In this document: piece after piece, positions 1-5,517 of the stretch
Position numbering within the stretch: the first letter of the stretch is position 1
Layout: every line of letters starts with the position of its first letter
NCBI GenBank assembly: GCA_902761395.1
Contig: CACWKJ010000068.1
Coordinates: 1 to 5,517, forward strand
DNA length: 5,517 nucleotides
Reading direction: 5' to 3'
Source: an uncultured Elusimicrobium sp.
GTDB taxonomy: Bacteria > Elusimicrobiota > Endomicrobiia > Endomicrobiales > Endomicrobiaceae
Translations under genes and position numbers: made by a program
The notes under the pieces: model-generated
Seen by the model: only the letters and a program-made list of their open reading frames with translations
Told to the model about the DNA's origin: nothing
Database searches by the model: none

Positions 1-123
1 GTTAAATTAATAACTTGTCCGTCTGTTTAATATTTTGATAACAGGAAAAAAGGCTCTTAACGTAAGAGTATCTGTCTGTCTACAAAAAAGTTTAATTTCC
101 ATTTTCCCCGCTCATATTTTTAA
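1..123. other. Region downstream of cysS, no convincing gene
   Basis: This stretch after the cysS stop reaches the window edge. The longest leftward reading starts at an ATG at 102 and gives only 31 codons, with no family resemblance I can recognise, and the hairpin at 54-68 falls inside it. The sequence carries short GTCTGT-type repeats (around 20-26 and 71-80) and one inverted repeat followed on the minus strand by a T-run, listed separately as a possible terminator. I see no tRNA or other structured RNA. Confidence 0.6.
46..68 (-). terminator. Possible weak intrinsic terminator of the leftward operon
   Basis: On the minus strand the inverted repeat CTCTTA-CGT-TAAGAG (68 down to 54) forms a perfect 6-bp stem with a 3-nt loop. 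It is followed by CC and then six T residues (51 down to 46). It lies about 55 nt past the cysS stop codon, where an operon terminator would be expected. The stem is short and has only two G-C pairs, so termination would be weak and the hairpin could be chance. Confidence 0.4.
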
Positions 124-1515
124 TTATATTTTTTTGACTAAAGTTGAGCTTCCGTCTTTATTATCTATAATTTTGTAACCGAGTTCGGAAAGTTTATTTC
201 TGCACTCATCGGCAACCGCCCAATTTTTTTCTTTTCTTGCTTGGTTTCTTTTATTTAACAATTCCTGTAAATCGGATGATGCCGATTCTTCCTTCAAAAC
301 TCTTACACCTAAAGCACCTTCCAAAATATCTTCAAAAAGCCATTTTGCTTGTTTTAACAAATCCTGTTTATCTTGCGACAAATTGTTTAATATTATGTTT
401 TTAAGTTCGTGTAAATACGATAATGCTCTTTCAAAATTAAAATCGTCATCCAACGAATCTTTAACTTGTTTCTGTATTTTTATTAAATTTTCATCTTTTA
501 AATTGTTATCACTGTCTTTAACTATTGCAACAAGTCTTGAATATGCCTCATCAAGCCCTTGCAATGCGGCCTTTGCACTGTTTAAATTGTCGTGTGAGAA
601 GTCGAGCGGTGTTCTGTAATGTTGTGTAAGTAAATAGTATCTTACTACTCTGGGATCATATTGTTCAAAAATATCTTTTAATGTAAAAAAGTTTCCCAAG
701 CTTTTAGACATTTTTTCTTTATTAACCGTAACAAATCCGTTATGTATCCAATAGTTTGCAAACTGTTGTCCCGTGCAGCTTTCACTTTGTGCAATTTCGT
801 TTTCGTGGTGCGGGAATATCAAATCTTGTCCGCCGCCGTGAATATCTATAGTGTTACCCAACAATGTCGTAGACATTACCGAACATTCTATATGCCAACC
901 GGGTCTGCCTTTACCCCAAAAACTGTCCCAGGAAACTTCCTGCGGTTCGTTTTCTTTTGTTTTTTTCCATAATATAAAATCATAAGGATTTTTTTTCTTT
1001 GAATCTTTTTCTACTCTTGCACCGACTTTCATTTCTTCGAATTTTCTTTTTGAAAGTTTTCCGTATTCTTTAAATTTGTCTACGGAAAAATAAACATCTC
1101 CGTCAACATTGTAAGCATATCCTTTTTCTTCAAGTTTTTTTATAAACTCCACTATTTGAGGTATCATTTTAGTAACTTGCGGATAAGTGTTTGCTTTTAT
1201 AACATTAAGCTTATCCATTTGCATAAAATAATCGTCAATAAACTGTTTTGCCAAATCTATAGGAGAAATTTGTTTTTCCAATGATCTGTTTATAATTTTA
1301 TCGTCAACATCGGTAAAATTCTGAACATGGTTAACCGTATATCCGCTTCTCATAAAATGTCTTTTGATAACATCAAAAGTTACATAAGCTCTTGCATGTC
1401 CCAAATGACAAACATCGTAAGGTGTAACTCCGCAAATATATATCGATACATTATTTTCTTTTATAGGTTTAAATTCTTCTACTTTGTTTGTTAATGTGTT
1501 ATAAAATTTTATCAT
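124..1515 (-). CDS. cysS: Cysteinyl-tRNA synthetase
   Basis: CysS is the class I aminoacyl-tRNA synthetase that activates cysteine with ATP and loads it onto tRNA-Cys in the cytoplasm. The 463-residue protein is full length for the family (E. coli about 461). The HIGH-type motif HLGH is at 37-40 and KMSKS is at 268-272. The expected zinc ligands are present at C28, C211, H236 and E240, the last two within FPHHENE. The region GRPGWHIECS (203-212) is characteristic. The C-terminal third is the helical DALR and tRNA-binding part, ending in the usual small domain with a KRNQARKEKNW stretch. The ATG at 1513-1515 has an AAGGA ribosome site (1523-1527) 7 nt upstream. It is the last gene of the leftward operon, 18 nt after ispF. 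No key residue is missing. Confidence 0.98.
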   Translation of the reverse strand: MIKFYNTLTNKVEEFKPIKENNVSIYICGVTPYDVCHLGHARAYVTFDVIKRHFMRSGYTVNHVQNFTDVDDKIINRSLEKQISPIDLAKQFIDDYFMQMDKLNVIKANTYPQVTKMIPQIVEFIKKLEEKGYAYNVDGDVYFSVDKFKEYGKLSKRKFEEMKVGARVEKDSKKKNPYDFILWKKTKENEPQEVSWDSFWGKGRPGWHIECSVMSTTLLGNTIDIHGGGQDLIFPHHENEIAQSESCTGQQFANYWIHNGFVTVNKEKMSKSLGNFFTLKDIFEQYDPRVVRYYLLTQHYRTPLDFSHDNLNSAKAALQGLDEAYSRLVAIVKDSDNNLKDENLIKIQKQVKDSLDDDFNFERALSYLHELKNIILNNLSQDKQDLLKQAKWLFEDILEGALGVRVLKEESASSDLQELLNKRNQARKEKNWAVADECRNKLSELGYKIIDNKDGSSTLVKKI

Positions 1516-1533
1516 CTTCTTTTCCTTAAAAAC

Positions 1534-2004
1534 TTATTTTTTCAATGAAGCGACTGCCATTGCACAAATACCTTCGCCTCTGCCGATAAACCCCATTTTC
1601 TCGTTAGTGGTTGCTTTTATTGCTATTCTTGCTTTAGATATACCCATTGTTTTTGAAAGAATATCTTTCATTTGGTCTATGTAAGGATATATTTTCGGTT
1701 TTTCGGCAACTATCGTCATATCCGCATTTATTATTTTAAATTTTTTCTTTTTCAAAGTTTTAACTACAATTTTTAAAAGCTCTATACTTGATATACCTTT
1801 ATATCTGTCATCATTTGTAGGAAAAAAGTGCCCTATATCGTTTTCCCCCGCGGCACCGAGCAAAGAATCCATTAAAGCATGAACCAAAACGTCCGCATCA
1901 CTGTGTCCGTCAAGGCCGTTAGTATCCGATATTTTTACTCCGCCTAAAAAGAGTTTTCTTGATTTTTTAAATCTGTGAACATCGTATCCGAATCCTACAA
2001 ACAT
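1534..2004 (-). CDS. ispF: 2-C-methyl-D-erythritol 2,4-cyclodiphosphate synthase
   Basis: IspF is a cytoplasmic MEP-pathway enzyme, normally a homotrimer, that cyclises CDP-methylerythritol 2-phosphate to methylerythritol cyclodiphosphate and releases CMP. The 156-residue length is typical. The metal ligands are visible as D8 and H10 in the N-terminal GYDVH and as H42 in VHALMD. HSDAD is at 34-38, DIGHFFP at 56-62, and the signature ATTNEKMGFIGRGEG at 131-145. The start is ATG, with an AGAGGT ribosome site at 2013-2018, 8 nt upstream and inside the end of ispD. The two reading frames overlap by 10 nt, which suggests translational coupling to IspD, the enzyme two steps earlier in the same route. 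The intervening kinase gene ispE is not in this window. IspD and IspF are fused in some bacteria; here they are separate proteins. Confidence 0.98.
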   Translation of the reverse strand: MFVGFGYDVHRFKKSRKLFLGGVKISDTNGLDGHSDADVLVHALMDSLLGAAGENDIGHFFPTNDDRYKGISSIELLKIVVKTLKKKKFKIINADMTIVAEKPKIYPYIDQMKDILSKTMGISKARIAIKATTNEKMGFIGRGEGICAMAVASLKK

Positions 2005-2678
2005 TTTTCTATACCTCTATTCTTCAAGATATATTTCGCTAACTTAAAATCTACCGGTTGAGTTACTTTAAAATTTTCGTAACCGCCGTCAACTAACATT
2101 ACTTTTTTACCGAACTTTTCTACAAGTTGTGCATCATCAGTAATATTTTTAGGTATTTTATTCGAATAAACTTTCTTTAATATTTTAGTTTTAAACATCT
2201 GCGGAGTCTGAGCCTGCCAAATATTGTTTCTGTCTATAGACTTTGTTATATTCTTACCGTTTTTGGAAAATTTTATTGTATCTCTTGCAACACTTGCCGC
2301 TATCGCTCCGCCGTATTTAACCGCACTGTCGAACACTTCTTTTATTATTTTAGATGTTATAAGCGGTCTTGCCGCATCGTGAACGGCAACAATATCAATA
2401 TTATCTTTAACAACTTCCAGTCCGTTCTGAACGGAATTATATCTTTCTTTACCGCCGCATATAACATCAATTTTATATAACTTTTTATATTTTTCCATTT
2501 CGGAAAGTTTGTATTCGGGAACAACAAGTATAATTTGTTTACATTCTTTAACTTTTTTAAATGCAAGTATGCTCCATACAAACATTTTCTTTTTGTTTAA
2601 AAGCAAAAACTGTTTCGGTTCCTTTGAACCGAATCTTTTACCTGCGCCGCCCGCAACAATAACAGCTGCAAAATTCAT
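1995..2678 (-). CDS. ispD: 2-C-methyl-D-erythritol 4-phosphate cytidylyltransferase
   Basis: IspD transfers CMP from CTP to methylerythritol 4-phosphate, the third step of the MEP pathway. The 227-residue protein shows the nucleotidyltransferase loop AGGAGKRFG at 9-17 followed by PKQF (21-24). R15 and K22 match the catalytic R20 and K27 of the E. coli enzyme. Next come GGKERYNSVQNGL, VHDAARP, RDT, QTPQMF and TDDA, and the C-terminal NFKVTQPVD, whose K204 matches E. coli K213. The ATG lies one base past the stop codon of the PIN/TRAM gene and has an AAGGGA-type ribosome site at 2688-2693. The end overlaps ispF by 10 nt. All catalytic residues that I can align are present, so the enzyme should be active. 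Confidence 0.97.
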   Translation of the reverse strand: MNFAAVIVAGGAGKRFGSKEPKQFLLLNKKKMFVWSILAFKKVKECKQIILVVPEYKLSEMEKYKKLYKIDVICGGKERYNSVQNGLEVVKDNIDIVAVHDAARPLITSKIIKEVFDSAVKYGGAIAASVARDTIKFSKNGKNITKSIDRNNIWQAQTPQMFKTKILKKVYSNKIPKNITDDAQLVEKFGKKVMLVDGGYENFKVTQPVDFKLAKYILKNRGIEKCL

Positions 2679-2679
2679 A

Positions 2680-3405
2680 TTATAGTTTCCCTTCCAAAAT
2701 ATCTTCGTTCGGTATTTTGCCGAACAACATTTTATTATCGGACGAATGTAACATTGATGTTATTTTTAAGTTAACTCTTTTACCTACAAAATTTTTTCCG
2801 TTTTCGGCAACAACTGTTGTACCGTCATCCAAAAATCCTATCGCTTGATTTTTATCTCTGCCTTCTTTAACCAAGAAAATCGTAATTTTATGTCCGGGCA
2901 AAATCGTAGGTTTCAATCTTTCATACATATCGTTCAAATCTATAACTTTTACTCCCTCTAACACAGACATTTTGTTCAAACTGAAGTTTACCGTTACTAT
3001 TTTCGCATTCAGAGATTTTGCCAATTTTACTATTTTAAAGTCGGACGATTTTATCTTATAGTAATTTCTGTAAAGAACTTTTACCTTTTTATTTTGTTTT
3101 ATTTTTTCCAAATTTTCTTCCAAATGTTTATCTTTTAAGTTTTCTATTTTATTCTCTACTTCTCTTATTACAAACCTCGGTAACAAAAACTGTTGGTATA
3201 CATTAGAATTGATAAAATCTATAATTCTGTCATCGTTTATAACGGTTGTATCAAGCAACACTATTTCTTTTCTGTTGCTTCTTCTTATAAAAATAAAAAG
3301 AAGAACCGCCAAACAGTAAGAAACAATTATTGCATTTATCGTATTAGATACTAAAAAAAATATAACTGCAGGAAACAATATAAATAAAACTAATAATATT
3401 AACAA
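2680..3405 (-). CDS. YacL-like PIN/TRAM domain membrane protein
   Basis: The protein resembles Bacillus YacL: N-terminal membrane segments, a PIN nuclease-fold domain and a C-terminal TRAM domain, a putative RNA-binding fold. Its role is not established. From the TTG start it has 241 residues. Two hydrophobic segments lie at about 1-19 and 23-41 (YacL has four and about 366 residues), then the PIN domain from LLDTTVI (D52) through E82 and D122 to TVNFSLNK, then TRAM from about 165 to 223 with LDDGTTVV and NFVGKRVNLKITS. In YacL the fourth acidic position reads TNDFN; here it is TVNFS, with N140 in place of Asp. The Arg-rich RGRRGLD stretch of YacL is not recognisable. The frame stays open to a GTG at 3472-3474, but that start has no ribosome site and would overlap aroE by 64 nt. 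TTG at 3403-3405 has GAGGT 7 nt upstream. ispD follows after 1 nt, as in Bacillus. Confidence 0.85.
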   Translation of the reverse strand: MLILLVLFILFPAVIFFLVSNTINAIIVSYCLAVLLFIFIRRSNRKEIVLLDTTVINDDRIIDFINSNVYQQFLLPRFVIREVENKIENLKDKHLEENLEKIKQNKKVKVLYRNYYKIKSSDFKIVKLAKSLNAKIVTVNFSLNKMSVLEGVKVIDLNDMYERLKPTILPGHKITIFLVKEGRDKNQAIGFLDDGTTVVAENGKNFVGKRVNLKITSMLHSSDNKMLFGKIPNEDILEGKL

Positions 3406-3410
3406 TTTTT

Positions 3411-4247
3411 TTACCTCATAAATTTTTTGATAAGCGGCAAAGTCTTTTTGGTATCGGGAAATATCCCTGTCCACTTATCAAAAGAAACAGCACCTTGATA
3501 TATTAACATTCCTTCACCGGAAAAATATTTTATTTTATTTTTTGCGGCAAACTTTTTAAACGGTGTTTCTTTGTTGTATATAATATCATAAAAAACAATT
3601 TTTTTATTAAATTCTTTTATTGTAAAAGGAAGTTTATCTTCTTTTTTCATTCCGCAAGTGGAACAGTTAACCAAACAATCTATATCTTTTAAAAAACTTG
3701 CAGATACTTTATTGATATCAATAACGGAAATATTTTTATACTTTTCGGCAACAAGTTTGGCTTTATCAAAAGTTCTCGATGTTAAGTAAACATGTTTAAC
3801 CTTTAATTTTGTTAAAGCATAAAGAATTGCTTTTGCCGCTCCGCCCGCACCCACGACAAGTATTGTTTTGTTTTTTAAATTTATATTTTTAGACTTTAAA
3901 TCGGTAATAAAACCTTGCCAATCGGTATTACAGCCGTACAACTTGCCTTTTTTATTAACGATTGTATTTACACTGCCTATAGTTTTTGCGGCATTATCAA
4001 CACTGTCAATATATTTCATAACCTCAATTTTATGAGGCACGGTAACATTTACACCCGTAATATTTAAACTTCTTATTGATTCCACAGCGGATTTCAAGTT
4101 TTCAGGCAAAACATCAAAAGCAACATATAAACAATTCAGTTTATACTTTGCAAACCAATCGTTGTGCATTATCGGTGATAGAGAATGGTTAACAGGGTTA
4201 CCGAAAATGCCTAAAAGTTTTGTATCTGCCGTAACATTTTTATCCAT
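3411..4247 (-). CDS. aroE: Shikimate dehydrogenase (NADP+)
   Basis: AroE reduces 3-dehydroshikimate to shikimate with NADPH, the fourth step of the shikimate pathway to chorismate and aromatic amino acids. The 278-residue length is normal. The shikimate-binding SLSPIMHN is at 22-29. NVTVPHK at 67-73 supplies catalytic K73, and NTDWQGF at 107-113 supplies D109. The NADP-binding glycine loop GAGGAAKA is at 133-140, followed by a TSRTFDKA stretch at the usual NRT cofactor site. The C-terminal signature GEGMLIYQGAVSFDKWTG closes the active site. The usual NATSxGM motif reads NCSTCGM, a mild variant. The ATG at 4245-4247 has an AGAGAG ribosome site (4255-4260) 7 nt upstream. It is the first gene of the leftward operon and divergent from guaA. 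Confidence 0.97.
   Translation of the reverse strand: MDKNVTADTKLLGIFGNPVNHSLSPIMHNDWFAKYKLNCLYVAFDVLPENLKSAVESIRSLNITGVNVTVPHKIEVMKYIDSVDNAAKTIGSVNTIVNKKGKLYGCNTDWQGFITDLKSKNINLKNKTILVVGAGGAAKAILYALTKLKVKHVYLTSRTFDKAKLVAEKYKNISVIDINKVSASFLKDIDCLVNCSTCGMKKEDKLPFTIKEFNKKIVFYDIIYNKETPFKKFAAKNKIKYFSGEGMLIYQGAVSFDKWTGIFPDTKKTLPLIKKFMR
3413..3417 (-). promoter_or_regulatory. Ribosome binding site deciding the PIN/TRAM start
   Basis: On the minus strand GAGGT overlaps the last codons and stop of aroE and is followed after 7 nt by TTG at 3403-3405. This spacing is ideal, while the upstream GTG at 3472-3474 follows TTTTGATAA and has no Shine-Dalgarno match. It therefore supports the rare TTG start. 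It also implies that ribosomes finishing aroE could re-initiate here, since the aroE stop is only 5 nt before the new start. Confidence 0.65.
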
Positions 4248-4276
4248 ATAATTTCTCTCTAAAAAATAACAGATTT

Positions 4277-4305
4277 ATTTTATTAAATATACACTAAAAA
4301 GGCAA
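4277..4305 (-). promoter_or_regulatory. Candidate promoter for the aroE-cysS operon
   Basis: On the minus strand TTGCCT (4305-4300) and TAAAAT (4282-4277) are separated by 17 bp and match the sigma-70 type consensus at 4/6 and 5/6 positions. Transcription would begin near 4270, giving a leader of roughly 20-25 nt that contains the aroE ribosome site. A TATATT at 4291-4286 is an alternative -10 but lacks a good -35. In such AT-rich DNA chance matches are common. Confidence 0.45.
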
Positions 4306-4318
4306 TAAAACTACAGAA

Positions 4319-4356
4319 GATCGGATGATTGGAAGATTGGATGATTGGAAGATTGG
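4319..4356. repeat. Tandem repeat, 16-bp unit built from GATTGGAW halves
   Basis: Two 16-bp units, 4319-4334 and 4335-4350, differ at one base (GATC versus GATT near the start). A third partial unit, GATTGG, follows at 4351-4356. Each unit is two 8-bp halves, GATTGGAT then GATTGGAA, so the array is about 4.75 copies of an 8-mer with strict T/A alternation at its last base. It lies between the two divergent promoters, and its last full unit contains the guaA -35 box. Read on the other strand it is a run of CCAATC blocks. It could be an operator array, a dispersed intergenic repeat, or a slippage product. Confidence 0.9.
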
Positions 4357-4373
4357 TTTTATTTTAGTATAAT
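4345..4373 (+). promoter_or_regulatory. guaA promoter
   Basis: TTGGAA at 4345-4350 and a perfect TATAAT at 4368-4373 are separated by exactly 17 bp, a strong sigma-70 type match (4/6 and 6/6). Transcription would start near 4380, leaving a leader of about 40 nt before the ATG at 4420. That is too short for a purine riboswitch aptamer plus expression platform, so control by riboswitch is unlikely. The -35 box is part of the tandem repeat. Confidence 0.75.
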
Positions 4374-4419
4374 GCTTCTTGTTCAATTTACAATTCTTTA
4401 ATTTATAAAGGAGCATTTT

Positions 4420-5517
4420 ATGATTTTGATTTTAGATTTCGGTTCACAATATACTCAAGTTATCGCAAGAAAAATAAGAGAATCACATGTTTATTGTGAA
4501 ATTTTTCCGGGAAACAAGAAACTTGATGAAATAGAGAATTTAAGCACGGTTGAAGCAATAATTCTTTCCGGCGGTCCTGCAAGTGTATACGAAAAAGATG
4601 CTCCCAAGCCGGACTCAAAAGTTTGGCAAATGAATGTACCTATTTTAGGTATATGTTACGGTATGCAATTAATTGCTCAACAATTGGGCGGAAAAGTTCA
4701 ACATTCAAAGAACAGAGAATACGGTTTAGCCGATATCGTTATAAAATCAAAATCATTACTTTATGCAGGTTTAAAGAATAAGATGCCTGTATGGATGAGT
4801 CACGGCGACAAATTAACAAAACTTCCCAAAGGATTTAAGGTTGTTGCAAGTTCAAAGAATTGTCCTAATGCAACAATAGTAAACGATAAAGGAACGATAT
4901 ACGGAGTTCAATTCCATCCCGAAGTTCACCATTCACCTTTCGGAAAACAAATATTGGATAATTTCTTGTTCAAAGTTTGTAAAGTAAAACAAGATTGGAC
5001 AATGAAAAATTATATAAAAGATGAAATTGCAAGAATAAAGAAACAAGTAGGTAAAGGTAAAGTTTTATGTGCATTGTCCGGCGGAGTAGACTCTTCCGTT
5101 GCGGCAATAATGATGCACAAAGCTATAGGCAAACAGTTGGTAAGTGTTTATGTCGATCACGGTTTACAGAAACTCGGTGAAACGGAAAGAGTAAGAAAGA
5201 TATTCGGCAAAAAGTTCGGCAAGAATTTAATAATAGTTGATGCAAAAAAATTATTTTTAAACAAATTAAAAGGTGTTACCGAACCTGAACAAAAAAGAAA
5301 AATTATCGGTCACACATTTATAGATGTTTTCGAAAAAGAAGCAAAGAAAGTAAAAAACATCGACTTTTTATTACAAGGTACAATTTATCCTGATGTTATA
5401 GAAAGTGCAAAAATAGGCAAAGCCGTAACGATTAAGAGCCATCACAATGTTGGCGGGTTACCTGAAAAAATGAAGATGAAATTGGTTGAACCTTTAAAAT
5501 CTTTATTTAAAGATGAA
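4420..5517 (+). CDS. guaA: GMP synthase (glutamine-hydrolysing), 3' end beyond window
   Basis: GuaA converts XMP to GMP using ATP and ammonia taken from glutamine, the last step of de novo GMP synthesis. The frame is open through 366 codons to the window edge; full-length proteins have about 510-525, so the dimerisation domain and the stop lie outside. The N-terminal class I glutamine amidotransferase domain begins ILDFGSQYTQ and has the nucleophile C79 in GICYGMQ, with H166 and E168 in FHPEVHH completing the triad. The ATP-pyrophosphatase domain follows, with the P-loop SGGVDSS at 220-226, VDHGL, and QGTIYPDVIES, KSHHNVGGLPE and LVEPLKSLFKDE near the end. The amidotransferase part is several residues shorter than in E. 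coli between Cys and His. AAAGGAG at 4407-4413 lies 6 nt before the ATG. It is transcribed divergently from aroE. Confidence 0.98.
   Translation, partial: MILILDFGSQYTQVIARKIRESHVYCEIFPGNKKLDEIENLSTVEAIILSGGPASVYEKDAPKPDSKVWQMNVPILGICYGMQLIAQQLGGKVQHSKNREYGLADIVIKSKSLLYAGLKNKMPVWMSHGDKLTKLPKGFKVVASSKNCPNATIVNDKGTIYGVQFHPEVHHSPFGKQILDNFLFKVCKVKQDWTMKNYIKDEIARIKKQVGKGKVLCALSGGVDSSVAAIMMHKAIGKQLVSVYVDHGLQKLGETERVRKIFGKKFGKNLIIVDAKKLFLNKLKGVTEPEQKRKIIGHTFIDVFEKEAKKVKNIDFLLQGTIYPDVIESAKIGKAVTIKSHHNVGGLPEKMKMKLVEPLKSLFKDE

Noticed and set aside
7..102. Minus-strand open frame of 31 codons after cysS
   Set aside because: It is short, contains the terminator-like hairpin and has no recognisable similarity; the G-rich stretch before the ATG is too close to be a good ribosome site.
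383..619. Plus-strand open frame of 78 codons
   Set aside because: It lies fully inside cysS on the opposite strand, has no family resemblance and no ribosome site; it is a shadow of the conserved gene.
742..972. Plus-strand open frame of 76 codons
   Set aside because: It is antisense to the highly conserved zinc-site region of cysS, and its sequence shows no domain.
2357..2581. Minus-strand open frame of 74 codons
   Set aside because: It is a second frame inside ispD, whose own frame carries all the catalytic motifs.
4319..4356. CRISPR array
   Set aside because: The units are 8/16 bp and abut directly without spacers, so this is a simple tandem repeat.
4374..4419. Purine riboswitch in the guaA leader
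   Set aside because: Only about 40 nt separate the predicted transcript start from the ATG, and no conserved three-way-junction pattern is visible.

Overview
This is a low-GC bacterial housekeeping window, rich in Lys, Asn and Ile codons. It uses the ordinary genetic code: genes end in TAA or TAG and no internal TGA needs to be read through. The MEP (non-mevalonate) isoprenoid genes and a YacL-like PIN/TRAM protein point to Bacteria. The phylum cannot be fixed from this sequence alone. The order PIN/TRAM - ispD - ispF - cysS recalls the yacL-ispD-ispF-gltX-cysE-cysS cluster of Bacillus, but gltX and cysE are absent here and aroE leads the run. A gut-type low-GC lineage such as Elusimicrobiota is only a guess.

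Layout. Positions 1-123 hold no convincing gene, but they contain a small hairpin plus T-run that could end the leftward transcript. Positions 124-4247 are a tight five-gene leftward operon, read aroE, PIN/TRAM protein, ispD, ispF, cysS. Junctions are +5, +1, -10 and +18 nt, and every gene has a recognisable Shine-Dalgarno sequence. Positions 4248-4419 are a divergent control region with a candidate promoter for each direction and a short GATTGGAW tandem repeat between them. From 4420 to the right edge runs guaA (GMP synthase), cut off by the window after 366 codons.

How the genes work together. AroE makes shikimate for aromatic compounds. IspD and IspF are two steps of the MEP route to isoprenoid precursors. 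CysS charges tRNA-Cys. GuaA makes GMP from XMP. They share general growth metabolism rather than one pathway. The least ordinary protein is the PIN/TRAM membrane protein: it appears to start at TTG inside the aroE junction, has two rather than four membrane segments, and has Asn where YacL has its last active-site Asp.

I found no mobile element, CRISPR array, tRNA, rRNA or defence system. The points worth a second look are the repeat at the guaA -35 box, the divergent PIN/TRAM protein and the operon make-up.
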